DNA of 23,897 nt from Prevotellaceae bacterium (GCA_030536165.1 JAUNQM010000003.1:1-23897), one strand, 5' to 3'. Shown: positions 8,549-15,953, numbered from the stretch's first letter. The notes: a model not told the origin generated them from the sequence alone. Translations and numbers: made by a program.

Positions 8549-8595
8549 AACTGTCGTAAGTTCAAATGTGCATCTATTTCGTCAACAATTATCAT

Positions 8596-8706
8596 ATTTA
8601 TGAATCACTTCGTGATTTGTTTGCAGGCTAATCAATTCTGCCATGGAGCAAGCTCCGGCAGGCTTGCTTATCCTACAAACAACTTGCTGCGCAAGTATTC
8701 ATAAAT
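8596..8706. repeat. 111-bp cloverleaf-like palindromic element 1
   Basis: The outer arms ATTTATGAAT (8596-8605) and ATTCATAAAT (8697-8706) are perfect complements. Inside lie a small hairpin CAC-TTC-GTG (8606-8614), a long stem TTGTTTGCAGG (8617-8627) with CCTACAAACAA (8672-8682, one mismatch), a hairpin at the tip of that stem (CTGCC/GGCAG plus GGAGC/GCTCC, 8638-8661) and a third hairpin ACTTGC-TGC-GCAAGT (8682-8696). No ORF is present. The arrangement resembles element 2 at 8821-8930. It could be a structured RNA, a non-autonomous mobile palindrome or a terminator cluster after the GNAT gene. Confidence 0.7.
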
Positions 8707-8738
8707 TATTTTTCGACAAATTATTCATCAATTTAATA

Positions 8739-8792
8739 TGCGGTTTTGCGGTTATACGGCTTGAGCCTTGAACTTTGAACCTGAAACCTGAA
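8739..8792. repeat. dispersed short-repeat block (GCGGTT and TTGAACC units)
   Basis: 8739-8759 holds tandem GCGGTTTT / GCGGTTAT units, and 8761-8792 holds degenerate 7-8-bp TTGAACC / TGAAACC units. The same two unit types recur at 17372-17516, and the second also at 13407-13430. This looks like a genome-wide intergenic repeat family of the host. Here it lies between cloverleaf elements 1 and 2. Confidence 0.6.
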
Positions 8793-8820
8793 TTTATTTG
8801 TTGAGACATTGTTGATTAAT

Positions 8821-8930
8821 AATTGCTTTGGATGACGAAGTCAGCCGTGGCTGTTATGTGATAAAGACGAAAGCTTGTTTTCAAGGATTTATCGCATAAC
8901 TGACACAAAGTCCGGTAGGACAAAGCAATT
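8821..8930. repeat. 110-bp cloverleaf-like palindromic element 2
   Basis: The outer arms AATTGCTTTG (8821-8830) and CAAAGCAATT (8921-8930) are perfect complements. Inside are a hairpin CAGC-CGTG-GCTG (8842-8853) and a long stem GTTATGTGATAAA (8853-8865) with TTTATCGCATAAC (8888-8900; the only mismatch is a G-U wobble). The tip hairpin of that stem is CTTG-TTTT-CAAG (8874-8885), and the last hairpin is GTCC-GGTA-GGAC (8910-8921). Helix order and total length resemble element 1, but the bases differ. The element ends about 50 bp from the GNAT stop codon. Confidence 0.7.
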
Positions 8931-8981
8931 TGATAATTGTTGTAGATATGTTACACATTAGAAACTTGTATTCTTTAATCC

Positions 8982-10130
8982 TTATATTCTTTTCTTGTAG
9001 CAACGCAGGCGTTTGTGCTGGCGTGAATCGAAGTATTGCCAGTTGCTGCGCACCTTTTCGTTTGCCTCCATCTGCTGCATGGCTTCGGCATACTGGAATC
9101 CGTATCTTGCATACTCCCTTACGAGGTCGTCGAAGATAATCGCATTAGCACCTTTTACCCTATACTCTGGCAGCACTCCGATAAGAAGCATATCAACGGT
9201 GTCGGTCATGTGCAGTTTTATCACTTTCAGCAGATGCCACCACCCGAATGGGAACAGCCTGCCGCGCGGCATCTTTTTCAGTGCCTTGCTAAACGATGGT
9301 ATCGTGACGGCAAAACCTACCACCTTATCGTTGTCGTTGCCATCTACGATTACGGTTATCAGTCGTGTGTCGGCGAAGCCTATGTATGAGTTCACGTATT
9401 GATCTATCTGCTTGTCCGACAGTTCTGAATAGCCATACAAATCCTTGTAGGTTGCATTCACCATGCTAAACAACTGCTTAGCCAGACCGCCTTTCATCAG
9501 TTGTCGGCGCGTTGGCTTCATCACGTGCAGGTTGTATCGCTCTTCGCACATACGTGCTATCCTCTCAAATTTCTCTGGCACTGTGCCCGTGAGAGTCACC
9601 TTGTAGAGCATGTAGTCGTTGTCCTTCTCGAATCCGAGCGCCTCGATATGCTCGTGGTAGTAAGGGAAATTGTGGTTGGAATACATGTTGCCGAGCTCTG
9701 TGAATCCCTCGACCATCATTCCTTCGCGGTCCATGTCGGTAAATCCCATCGGGCCGATTATCTTGTCCATACCCTTGTCCTTACCCCATTCTATTACCGC
9801 CTTGATGAGTGCCGACGACACTTCGCGGTCGTCTTCAAACTCTATCCACCCGAACCTTACGGTGCGGCTTTCCCACTTACGGTTGGCTTTGCGATTGATG
9901 ATGCCCGCAATGCGTCCTACCATCCTGCCGTCGCGGAAAGCCATGAAATACTCAGCTTCGCAGAAGTCGAAAGCAGGATTCTTGTCCTTGTCGAGTGTGT
10001 TCATCTCATCGAAAAACAGGCACGGCACGTCATATTCATCGTTGCGATAAAGGTCGTAACGGAAGTCAACAAACTGTTTGAGTTCTTTCTTTGAAGTAAC
10101 CTTCCTAATCTCAATCATACCACTTTGCAT
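8982..10130 (-). CDS. two-domain GNAT-like protein of unknown function
   Basis: The 382-residue protein appears to hold two acetyltransferase-like folds. The first contains EAEYFMAFRDGRMVGRIAGIINRK. The C-terminal one (about 240-370) has VVGFAVTIPS, then VDMLLIGVLPEYRVKGANAI in place of the usual Q/RxxGxG/A acetyl-CoA loop, and a final segment EANEKVRSNWQYFDSR. I recognise it only as a conserved Bacteroidota hypothetical protein; the substrate is unknown and cannot be guessed from its neighbours. Two starts are possible: Met1 at 10130 or Met5 at 10118 (MIEIRKVTSK), the second being closer to the usual start of such proteins. A TAACTTTG box at 10157-10164 could drive it. It stands alone between two long palindrome-rich gaps. 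Confidence 0.8.
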   Translation of the reverse strand: MQSGMIEIRKVTSKKELKQFVDFRYDLYRNDEYDVPCLFFDEMNTLDKDKNPAFDFCEAEYFMAFRDGRMVGRIAGIINRKANRKWESRTVRFGWIEFEDDREVSSALIKAVIEWGKDKGMDKIIGPMGFTDMDREGMMVEGFTELGNMYSNHNFPYYHEHIEALGFEKDNDYMLYKVTLTGTVPEKFERIARMCEERYNLHVMKPTRRQLMKGGLAKQLFSMVNATYKDLYGYSELSDKQIDQYVNSYIGFADTRLITVIVDGNDNDKVVGFAVTIPSFSKALKKMPRGRLFPFGWWHLLKVIKLHMTDTVDMLLIGVLPEYRVKGANAIIFDDLVREYARYGFQYAEAMQQMEANEKVRSNWQYFDSRQHKRLRCYKKRI

Positions 10131-10156
10131 TTTTCTCTTATCGGCAATAGGCAGGG

Positions 10157-10164
10157 CAAAGTTA
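10157..10164 (-). promoter_or_regulatory. candidate -7 box for the GNAT-like gene
   Basis: The minus strand reads TAACTTTG, 27-34 nt before the ATG at 10130 and a little further from the alternative ATG at 10118. The position suits the Bacteroidetes -7 element, but no good TTTG is seen at the -33 position. Confidence 0.42.
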
Positions 10165-10245
10165 CAAAAATTATTGGAATTATCGCAGCATACGCATCAG
10201 AAATTGCGAAAAAAATAATAAAGCATCCGTTCATAGGGATGGGAT

Positions 10246-10392
10246 GAGTGGTATTGGCATCAGTAAGCACGAATGCACGCTAATTGATTATTCTTAATTA
10301 TTGAAAGCATTGAAATCTAATGCTCATGGTATTAAAAGCCGTAATATGTACATCGTTTTCACTCTCATAAACGTGCTTCTTCACTACCACTC
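10246..10392. repeat. nested palindrome 3 upstream of the GNAT gene
   Basis: GAGTGGTATTG (10246-10256) pairs with CACTACCACTC (10382-10392, one mismatch), and AAGCACG (10265-10271) with CGTGCTT (10372-10378). Inside, AATGC (10272-10276) and TAATT (10281-10285) pair with GCATT (10307-10311) and AATTA (10296-10300). The same GCATT can instead pair with AATGC at 10319-10323, so two alternative inner hairpins exist. No ORF is present. Confidence 0.55.
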
Positions 10393-10396
10393 CAAC

Positions 10397-10548
10397 GAGT
10401 TGATGCTATGTGCGTTGCGATGCATCATTTCTCTTTGCTTACGTTGTCCGTTTGATGCGCAAAAAAGTTGATACAACATTTGGTTGAAAGTTGACACAAC
10501 TTTTACGCGAGTTAAACGGACAAGTCAGTCGTCGCATCCGCACAACTC
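10397..10548. repeat. nested palindrome 4 with long central hairpin
   Basis: Outer helices are GAGTTG (10397-10402) with CAACTC (10543-10548), TGCG (10411-10414) with CGCA (10539-10542) and GATGC (10419-10423) with GCATC (10534-10538). A strong 80-nt core follows: TTGTCCGTTT (10444-10453) with AAACGGACAA (10514-10523), GCG with CGC, AAAAGTTG (10463-10470) with CAACTTTT (10497-10504), and CAAC (10474-10477) with GTTG (10490-10493). The core also carries a direct repeat AAAGTTGAYACAAC at 10464-10477 and 10487-10500. The rest of the 10131-10796 gap holds only the items listed separately. Confidence 0.65.
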
Positions 10549-10595
10549 ATCTTCGCCATCAGAACGTCTCGATTATTTTAACTTAATATCCGCCC

Positions 10596-10641
10596 CATTC
10601 GTCATTGAGTGCTTGCTTCGCAATCTCTGACATCGGGAATG
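10596..10641. repeat. small nested hairpin
   Basis: CATTC (10596-10600) pairs with GAATG (10637-10641), GTCA with TGAC, GAG with CTC, and TTGC (10613-10616) with GCAA (10620-10623) around a TTC loop. There is no T-tract, so it is not a typical terminator. It continues the palindromic character of the gap. Confidence 0.45.
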
Positions 10642-10716
10642 AGTGGTTGCGTCGCCACGATGGAAGAAAAAAATACGTCTTATGGAAAAAAAATCTTTCA
10701 GTAAAAGTTGGAATTA

Positions 10717-10747
10717 AACAAAAAGTTTGTATCTTTGCATTTGAAGT
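10717..10747 (+). promoter_or_regulatory. promoter of the UDP-sugar dehydratase gene
   Basis: TATCTTTG at 10740-10747 is a perfect -7 box. GTTG at 10717-10720 lies at the exact 19-nt spacing and matches TTTG in three of four bases. The start codon at 10797 leaves an A-rich leader of about 45 nt without a Shine-Dalgarno sequence. Confidence 0.65.
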
Positions 10748-10796
10748 AGCGAATATTTCACATTATTTTGACAACTAAAAAGCTAAAAAACACAAT

Positions 10797-12710
10797 ATGA
10801 ACGTATTCAAGAAACTTTGTAATTGGTATTTCTCACACAATAAACTGCCTTATATTTGCGTCCTACTTATCGACTGCACATGCCTTTATATCGCAGGTTT
10901 GGCATGCTACTATCTCAAGCATGGTGGCATTGATTTGGTCATGCAGTTCTGGCCAGTGCATAACGGACTTCTGTTAGGTGTCTTCGTGGCAGCAGTTGCG
11001 TTTGTGGTGATGCATACGTATCGCGGATTCTTGCGCTTTTCTTCGTTTGTAGATTTGTTGCGAATAGCTTATGCAGTCCTTGCAACGTGCGTAGTACTGT
11101 GTATTTTCCATCAGATAGAAGTGCATGCAGGACTGACGCAGTACATCCGCATACCTGGATTCAAGTCTAATTTCTATATTGCAATAATAGGCACGATGCT
11201 TATTTGGATTGTGCGTATTGTGGTGAAGAGTTGCTACGATACTACCATCGGCGAAGGCAAGACAAAGCGTATTTTCATCTATGGAAACCTCAGCGGCGGC
11301 ATTGCCTTGGCAAAAAGCGTGCGTGGCAGCAGTAACCCAAGATATGCAATCAAGGGCTTCGTGTCGCCTACACCTCTAAAGTCGAGCACTTGGATGTTTG
11401 GCGCAAAAGTGTATGACGACGACGATAACTTGGTCGGCATAATGCAGAAAAAGCATGCGTCGATTATCATGATTTCGCCGATTCAAGCGGAATATTTCCG
11501 CACTCGCAACGAGCTTATCGACGAACTCATCAAGGCACAGATAAAGATTCTCATGTCGCCTGCAGCCGAAGAATGGGACGGAAGGTCAGAACTTAGTTTC
11601 AAGCAACTGCACGAGGTGGATATTGAAGACCTGCTTCCACGCGATAAGATTGAGGTCGATATGAACGCCATCGGGCGTCTGCTTGAAGGCAAGCGCATAC
11701 TCATCACAGGTGCTGCTGGTAGCATTGGTTCTGAGATGGCACGTCAGGTAGCAAGGTTCTCTCCGGCAGAGTTGATACTTATCGACCAAGCCGAGACGCC
11801 AACCCACAGCATGCGTCTTTACATGACCGAGAATCATCCAGACATCAAGCACTACACCATTGTGGCAAGCATCTGCCACAAGGAATTCATGGAGCAGATA
11901 TTCGCTAAGCACAGACCAGACTATGTGTTCCATGCAGCTGCCTACAAGCATGTGCCTATGATGGAGGATAATCCTGCAGAGGCAATACGCAATAATGTCT
12001 ATGGCACACGCGTCATAGCCGACTTGGCGGTGAAATACGGAACGAAGAAGTTTGTGATGATTTCAACCGACAAGGCTGTGAACCCTACAAACGTGATGGG
12101 ATGTTCAAAGCGCATCTGCGAGATTTATTGCCAGGCTCTCAACGCTCACCAAGAGACAACTCAGTTTATCACAACGCGTTTCGGCAACGTGCTCGGCAGC
12201 AATGGTAGTGTTATACCATTGTTTAAGAAACAGATTGCCAAAGGCGGTCCTGTGACTGTGACACACCCTAATATTATACGTTTCTTCATGCTCATACCAG
12301 AAGCTTGCCGCTTGGTTCTCGAAGCAGGAACGATGGGTAAAGGTGGTGAGATATTCGTGTTCGACATGGGCAACCCAGTGCGCATAGCCGACCTTGCACA
12401 GAGAATGATCGACCTTTCTGGTGCGAAGGACGTAGAGATAAAATATACAGGATTGCGCGACGGTGAGAAACTCTATGAGGAAGTGCTAAACGACAAAGAG
12501 ACAACCGTGCCGACTGTGCATCCAAAGATTATGGTGGCTAAGGTGCGTCAGGTTGAATATGAAAAGGCACTTGCCGACGAACAGGAACTCTATCAGCTTG
12601 CACTCGAAGGCGATGATATGGCAATCGTGCGCAAGATGAAGCAGATAGTGCCGGAATACAAGAGCCGCCACAGCAAATACGAAGCATTAGACAAAGAAAA
12701 CGAAATGTAA
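10797..12710 (+). CDS. membrane-anchored UDP-sugar 4,6-dehydratase (PglF/WbpM/CapD type)
   Basis: This 637-residue inner-membrane enzyme probably converts UDP-GlcNAc to its 4-keto-6-deoxy form, a first step towards modified sugars for capsule, O-antigen or protein glycosylation. Four hydrophobic segments lie at about 18-40, 57-74, 88-105 and 127-145. A nucleotide-binding region with GNLSGGIALAKS follows. The SDR domain has GAAGSIGSE at 305-313 (GxxGxxG) and STDKAVNPTNVMGCSK at 423-438. As in PglF and WbpM, Met434 replaces the usual catalytic Tyr, with Asp425/Lys426 and Lys438 retained. This variant is typical of large 4,6-dehydratases, so the lack of Tyr is no defect. It has its own promoter. 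No glycosyltransferases are nearby, so the pathway it serves is not shown here. Confidence 0.9.
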   Translation: MNVFKKLCNWYFSHNKLPYICVLLIDCTCLYIAGLACYYLKHGGIDLVMQFWPVHNGLLLGVFVAAVAFVVMHTYRGFLRFSSFVDLLRIAYAVLATCVVLCIFHQIEVHAGLTQYIRIPGFKSNFYIAIIGTMLIWIVRIVVKSCYDTTIGEGKTKRIFIYGNLSGGIALAKSVRGSSNPRYAIKGFVSPTPLKSSTWMFGAKVYDDDDNLVGIMQKKHASIIMISPIQAEYFRTRNELIDELIKAQIKILMSPAAEEWDGRSELSFKQLHEVDIEDLLPRDKIEVDMNAIGRLLEGKRILITGAAGSIGSEMARQVARFSPAELILIDQAETPTHSMRLYMTENHPDIKHYTIVASICHKEFMEQIFAKHRPDYVFHAAAYKHVPMMEDNPAEAIRNNVYGTRVIADLAVKYGTKKFVMISTDKAVNPTNVMGCSKRICEIYCQALNAHQETTQFITTRFGNVLGSNGSVIPLFKKQIAKGGPVTVTHPNIIRFFMLIPEACRLVLEAGTMGKGGEIFVFDMGNPVRIADLAQRMIDLSGAKDVEIKYTGLRDGEKLYEEVLNDKETTVPTVHPKIMVAKVRQVEYEKALADEQELYQLALEGDDMAIVRKMKQIVPEYKSRHSKYEALDKENEM

Positions 12711-12720
12711 AAGAGAACTT

Positions 12721-12760
12721 TTCGAATTATCGAAATCTCGAATAATAGAATACTCGAAAA
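12721..12760 (+). repeat. TCGAA-type leader repeat in front of apt
   Basis: Four to five units with a CGAA or AGAA core (CGAATTAT, CGAAATCT, CGAATAAT, AGAATACT, CGAAAA) fill most of the 66-nt gap between the dehydratase and apt. The first 20 bases of the array, CGAATTATCGAAATCTCGAA, differ from the parE copy at one base. An A-rich stretch then leads to the ATG at 12777. Confidence 0.65.
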
Positions 12761-12776
12761 AAGAATAAAATAAACA

Positions 12777-13307
12777 ATGAACAACCCAGTATTATTAGAA
12801 AACCTGCGTAGCATTCCTGATTTCCCAATCAAGGGAATCAACTTCCGCGACGTAACAACACTTTTCAAAGACGCAAAGTGTGTTGAGATAATGACAAATG
12901 AGATGTATGACCTTTACAAAGATAAAGGCATCACAAAGATTGTAGGCATTGAGAGCCGTGGCTTCATCATGGCAGGCGCTTTGGCTGTAAAGATGAACAC
13001 AGGCATCGTGCTTTGCCGTAAGCCAGGTAAGTTACCTGCAGAAACATATCAGCAGACTTACTCAAAAGAATACGGAACAGACACAGTAGAGATACACAAG
13101 GATGCTATCACAGAGGACGATGTTGTGCTCATTCACGACGACCTCCTTGCAACAGGCGGAACAATGAAGGCTGCTGTTGACCTCGTAAGAAAGTTCAATC
13201 CGAAGAAGATATACGTCTCTTTCATTATTGAAATCACCGACGAAGGCTTGCACGGACGCGACATCTTCGACAGCGACACAGAAGTTACGGCTTTGCTGAA
13301 GCTGTAA
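12777..13307 (+). CDS. apt: adenine phosphoribosyltransferase
   Basis: Apt salvages adenine by joining it to PRPP to give AMP in the cytoplasm. The 176-residue protein matches the family length and begins with the segment SIPDFPIKGINFRDVTTLF. It has GIESRGFIMAGALA and CRKPGKLPAET, and the PRPP-binding loop VVLIHDDLLATGGTMKAA. It lies 66 nt after the dehydratase and 118 nt before uvrC, all on the plus strand. The leader contains a TCGAA repeat array followed by an A-rich start region. No terminator with a T-tract was found on either side, so it may share transcripts with its neighbours. Confidence 0.96.
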   Translation: MNNPVLLENLRSIPDFPIKGINFRDVTTLFKDAKCVEIMTNEMYDLYKDKGITKIVGIESRGFIMAGALAVKMNTGIVLCRKPGKLPAETYQQTYSKEYGTDTVEIHKDAITEDDVVLIHDDLLATGGTMKAAVDLVRKFNPKKIYVSFIIEITDEGLHGRDIFDSDTEVTALLKL

Positions 13308-13325
13308 TCTTTGCAATTTGCCACC

Positions 13326-13351
13326 GTTACCGAAGATTTTCCTTCGGTAAC
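13326..13351. repeat. hairpin after apt
   Basis: GTTACCGAAG (13326-13335) and CTTCGGTAAC (13342-13351) form a perfect 10-bp stem with a 6-nt loop, 18 nt after the apt stop. No T-tract follows, so it is more likely an mRNA 3'-end stabiliser or a repeat than an intrinsic terminator. Confidence 0.6.
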
Positions 13352-13374
13352 ATCCTTGAACGTCTCACTACGTC

Positions 13375-13395
13375 ATCCTGAACTTGATTCAGGAT
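13375..13395. repeat. REP-like palindrome in the apt-uvrC gap
   Basis: ATCCTGAA (13375-13382) and TTCAGGAT (13388-13395) pair around CTTGA. With its flank it resembles the GTCATCCTGAA-type intergenic palindrome that I recall as common in Bacteroidota and some other phyla. It is probably a REP-like dispersed element. Confidence 0.5.
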
Positions 13396-13406
13396 CTCCT
13401 TCGGGA

Positions 13407-13430
13407 CGAACCTGAAACTTGAACCTTGAA
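13407..13430 (+). repeat. TTGAACC-type dispersed repeat overlapping the uvrC start
   Basis: Degenerate units GAACCTGAAACTTGAACC then TTGAA belong to the same family as 8761-8792 and 17487-17516. The final TTG (13426-13428) is the only plausible start codon of uvrC, so the repeat reaches into the coding sequence. Confidence 0.55.
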
Positions 13431-15252
13431 AGCAGAAACAGACCAAGAACGACTTACTCGGCTGAAGGCTATCGTAAGCCGACTGCCCGAATCTCCCGGA
13501 TGCTATCAATATCTTGATGCTTCGGGAGCAGTCATTTATGTGGGTAAGGCGAAGAATCTGAAACGCAGGGTCTCATCGTACTTTCACACCGAGGTTGACC
13601 GATACAAGACAAAGGTGCTTGTGTCGAAGATTCAAGACATAAAATATGCCGTAGTCAAGACTGACCAAGAGGCATTCCTGCTTGAGAACTCACTGATAAA
13701 GAAGTACAATCCTCGCTACAACGTGCTTCTCAAAGATGGCAAGACTTACCCTTACATCTGCGTTACGAAGGAAGAGTACCCACGCATATTCAAGACTCGG
13801 CGAGTGAACAAGAAGTATGGTCAGTATTATGGTCCGTTCTCACATCTCGGCAGCATGTATGCCATGCTCGACATAATCCATAAGCTTTACAAACCACGAA
13901 CATGCAACTTGCCTCTGCTATGCGACAATGTAGCGCAGGGCAAGTATAAGTCGTGCCTCGAATGGCACATAAAGAATTGCAAAGCACCATGCATCGGCAA
14001 GCAGACACACGAAGAATACCTTAATAATATAGCCGAGGCAAAGGAAATACTAAAGGGAAACACAAGGCAGATAAGCCGTGGAATTTACAATAAGATGATG
14101 GACTTGTCTGCGCAGCTTCGCTTTGAGGAAGCAGAGGAAATGAAACGGAAATATCTGCTCATCGAAGACTATTGCAGTAAGAGTGAGGTTGTGAGCAATA
14201 CGATAAACGATGTCGATGTGTTTTCAATCACAAACGATGAAAAGATTGCTTACGTCAACTTCCTCCATGTGACCAATGGAAGCATAAACCAGGCATTCAC
14301 GTTTGAATACAAGAAGAAACTTGAAGAGACTGACCTTGAGCTTCTTCAGTTGGGCATCATTGAGATAAGAAACCGCTATAACAGCTCTACGCGCGAGATT
14401 ATTGTACCTTTCGAGATGGATATGGAACTGGAAGGCGTGACATTCACGGTGCCTCAACGCGGCGACAAGAAGACGCTGCTCGAACTCTCGCTTATGAACT
14501 GCAAGCAGTATAAGTTCGACAGACTGAAACAAAGTGAAAAACTTAACCCAGAACAGAAATCCGTAAGGCTGATGAAGGAGATACAAGAACATCTCCGCCT
14601 TGATAAGATGCCTTACTGGATAGAATGTTTCGACAACTCGAACATATCAGGTTCTGACCCTGTAGCAGGACTTGTGGTTTTCAAGAAGCTAAAGCCAAGT
14701 AAGTCTGACTATAGGAGATATAATATAAAGAGTGTACTAGGAGCCGATGATTACGCATCAATGCACGAAGTGGTGCTGCGCCGATACGAGCGACTTAAAG
14801 AAGAGGGAAACGGATTCCCCGACCTTATCATCACTGATGGAGGTAAGGGGCAAATGGGCGTAGTGAGAGATGCGTTAATGGAACTTAGACTTGACATTCC
14901 TGTGGCTGGACTTGCAAAGAACGACCGTCACCGCACAAGCGAATTGCTCATGTTTAGCGATGAAGGCATCGTTTCTGTTGGTATGAAAGTGGAAAGCGAA
15001 CTCTTTAAGTTGCTCACAAGAATACAAGATGAAGTTCATCGCTATGCTATCACATTCCATCGCGACAAGCGTAGCAAGCATCAGGTTCATAGTGAACTTG
15101 ACGATATAAAAGGCATAGGAGAAAAGACGAAATCCACGCTGTTGACAACTTTTCGCAGCGTGAAGAAGATACGTGAAGCTTCTGTTGAAGATCTTATTGC
15201 TGCTGTGGGCAAAGCCAAAGCACAAATTATTATTGATTATTATAAGTCGTAG
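13426..15252 (+). CDS. uvrC: excinuclease ABC subunit C (TTG start)
   Basis: UvrC makes both incisions in nucleotide excision repair after UvrA/UvrB mark the lesion. The 608-residue protein has the GIY-YIG nuclease (GCYQYL to YVGKAKNLKRR, about 25-50), a UVR motif that contacts UvrB (about 224-243, QLRFEEAEEMKRKY) and the RNase-H-like nuclease with ECFDNSNISGSDPVAG near 400. It also has GADDYASMHEV and a C-terminal helix-hairpin-helix pair (DDIKGIGEKTKS, about 558-608). No ATG precedes the GIY-YIG domain in frame, and a TGA stands at 13420-13422. TTG 13426 is therefore the likely start, with CTG 13465 less likely. The TTG lies inside a dispersed repeat. The gene converges with the HAD gene after 24 nt. 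Confidence 0.94.
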   Translation: MKAETDQERLTRLKAIVSRLPESPGCYQYLDASGAVIYVGKAKNLKRRVSSYFHTEVDRYKTKVLVSKIQDIKYAVVKTDQEAFLLENSLIKKYNPRYNVLLKDGKTYPYICVTKEEYPRIFKTRRVNKKYGQYYGPFSHLGSMYAMLDIIHKLYKPRTCNLPLLCDNVAQGKYKSCLEWHIKNCKAPCIGKQTHEEYLNNIAEAKEILKGNTRQISRGIYNKMMDLSAQLRFEEAEEMKRKYLLIEDYCSKSEVVSNTINDVDVFSITNDEKIAYVNFLHVTNGSINQAFTFEYKKKLEETDLELLQLGIIEIRNRYNSSTREIIVPFEMDMELEGVTFTVPQRGDKKTLLELSLMNCKQYKFDRLKQSEKLNPEQKSVRLMKEIQEHLRLDKMPYWIECFDNSNISGSDPVAGLVVFKKLKPSKSDYRRYNIKSVLGADDYASMHEVVLRRYERLKEEGNGFPDLIITDGGKGQMGVVRDALMELRLDIPVAGLAKNDRHRTSELLMFSDEGIVSVGMKVESELFKLLTRIQDEVHRYAITFHRDKRSKHQVHSELDDIKGIGEKTKSTLLTTFRSVKKIREASVEDLIAAVGKAKAQIIIDYYKS

Positions 15253-15276
15253 GTTATTGCCTACAAAAGCAACACA

Positions 15277-15945
15277 CTATGCTGTAAATATCTTTTCAAA
15301 GTTGTCGGCAAAGTATTGCATCGACGGAAGGATGAGGTCTGCTCCTTCGGCAGCAAGTTTCGCGTCGTCAAGAGGACCTGTGTTTACTGCAACGGTGAAT
15401 ATGTTTGCAGCCTTGCCAGCACGCACACCAAGCGGTGCATTCTCTACTACAACTGCCTCTGCAGCCGAAACTCCTGCTTTCTTCAATCCCATAAGATAAG
15501 GGTCGGGCATGGGTTTGCCGTGTTCTACATCATAGCACGTGACAACGAGTTCGGGAGTTATGAGCCCTTGATAGTCATGTTCAAGACGGTCGAGGACTGT
15601 ATGTTGTCCGCTTCCCGTAACGACCACAATCTTTGCACCCGAAGCCTTGATTTTCTCCATGAGCTGCTTTGTGCCAGGCATCATCTCGGGCTGTGGAAAG
15701 GTGGCGAAGCATTTGCATTTCTCATTATAAATATATGCAACTTCTTCGTCGCTAAGGTTAAGTCCGCAACGCTCTCGTGCAATCTCTTTTATGGTTTCAA
15801 GTCCACGCATACCTTCATGCAGGTAGCAATCTTCCTCACTCATAGGTAGGTTGAAGCGCGTCATCGTTGTGTGCCATGCAATGGCATGGTACTTCATGGA
15901 GTCGTAGATAACTCCGTCCATATCAAAGAGGAATGCACGTTTCAT
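15277..15945 (-). CDS. HAD-superfamily hydrolase, beta-phosphoglucomutase-like
   Basis: The 222-residue protein is a class-I-cap HAD phosphatase or mutase of the beta-PGM group. Motif I is FDMDGVIYDS with nucleophile Asp8 and acid/base Asp10. Motif II is VVTGSG with Thr110, motif III is the Lys of HGKPMPDPY (Lys144), and motif IV is VVENAPLGVRAG with Glu168 and Asn169 where Asp is often found. It probably dephosphorylates a small sugar phosphate, but the substrate cannot be named. It follows pgi on the minus strand after 81 nt. A terminator fills most of that gap and its T-tract is 8 bases from the ATG, so the gene seems to depend on read-through from pgi. Confidence 0.88.
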   Translation of the reverse strand: MKRAFLFDMDGVIYDSMKYHAIAWHTTMTRFNLPMSEEDCYLHEGMRGLETIKEIARERCGLNLSDEEVAYIYNEKCKCFATFPQPEMMPGTKQLMEKIKASGAKIVVVTGSGQHTVLDRLEHDYQGLITPELVVTCYDVEHGKPMPDPYLMGLKKAGVSAAEAVVVENAPLGVRAGKAANIFTVAVNTGPLDDAKLAAEGADLILPSMQYFADNFEKIFTA

Positions 15946-15953
15946 ATATAATT

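Noticed and set aside
8596..8706. tRNA or tmRNA reading of cloverleaf element 1
   Set aside because: It lacks the acceptor CCA, anticodon arm and T-loop consensus, and its helix lengths do not fit a tRNA.
8739..8792. CRISPR-like array
   Set aside because: Units are 7-8 bp, degenerate and without spacers of constant length.
15249..15264. Hairpin GTAGG/CCTAC as terminator between uvrC and the HAD gene
   Set aside because: The stem is only 5 bp and no T-tract follows on either strand.
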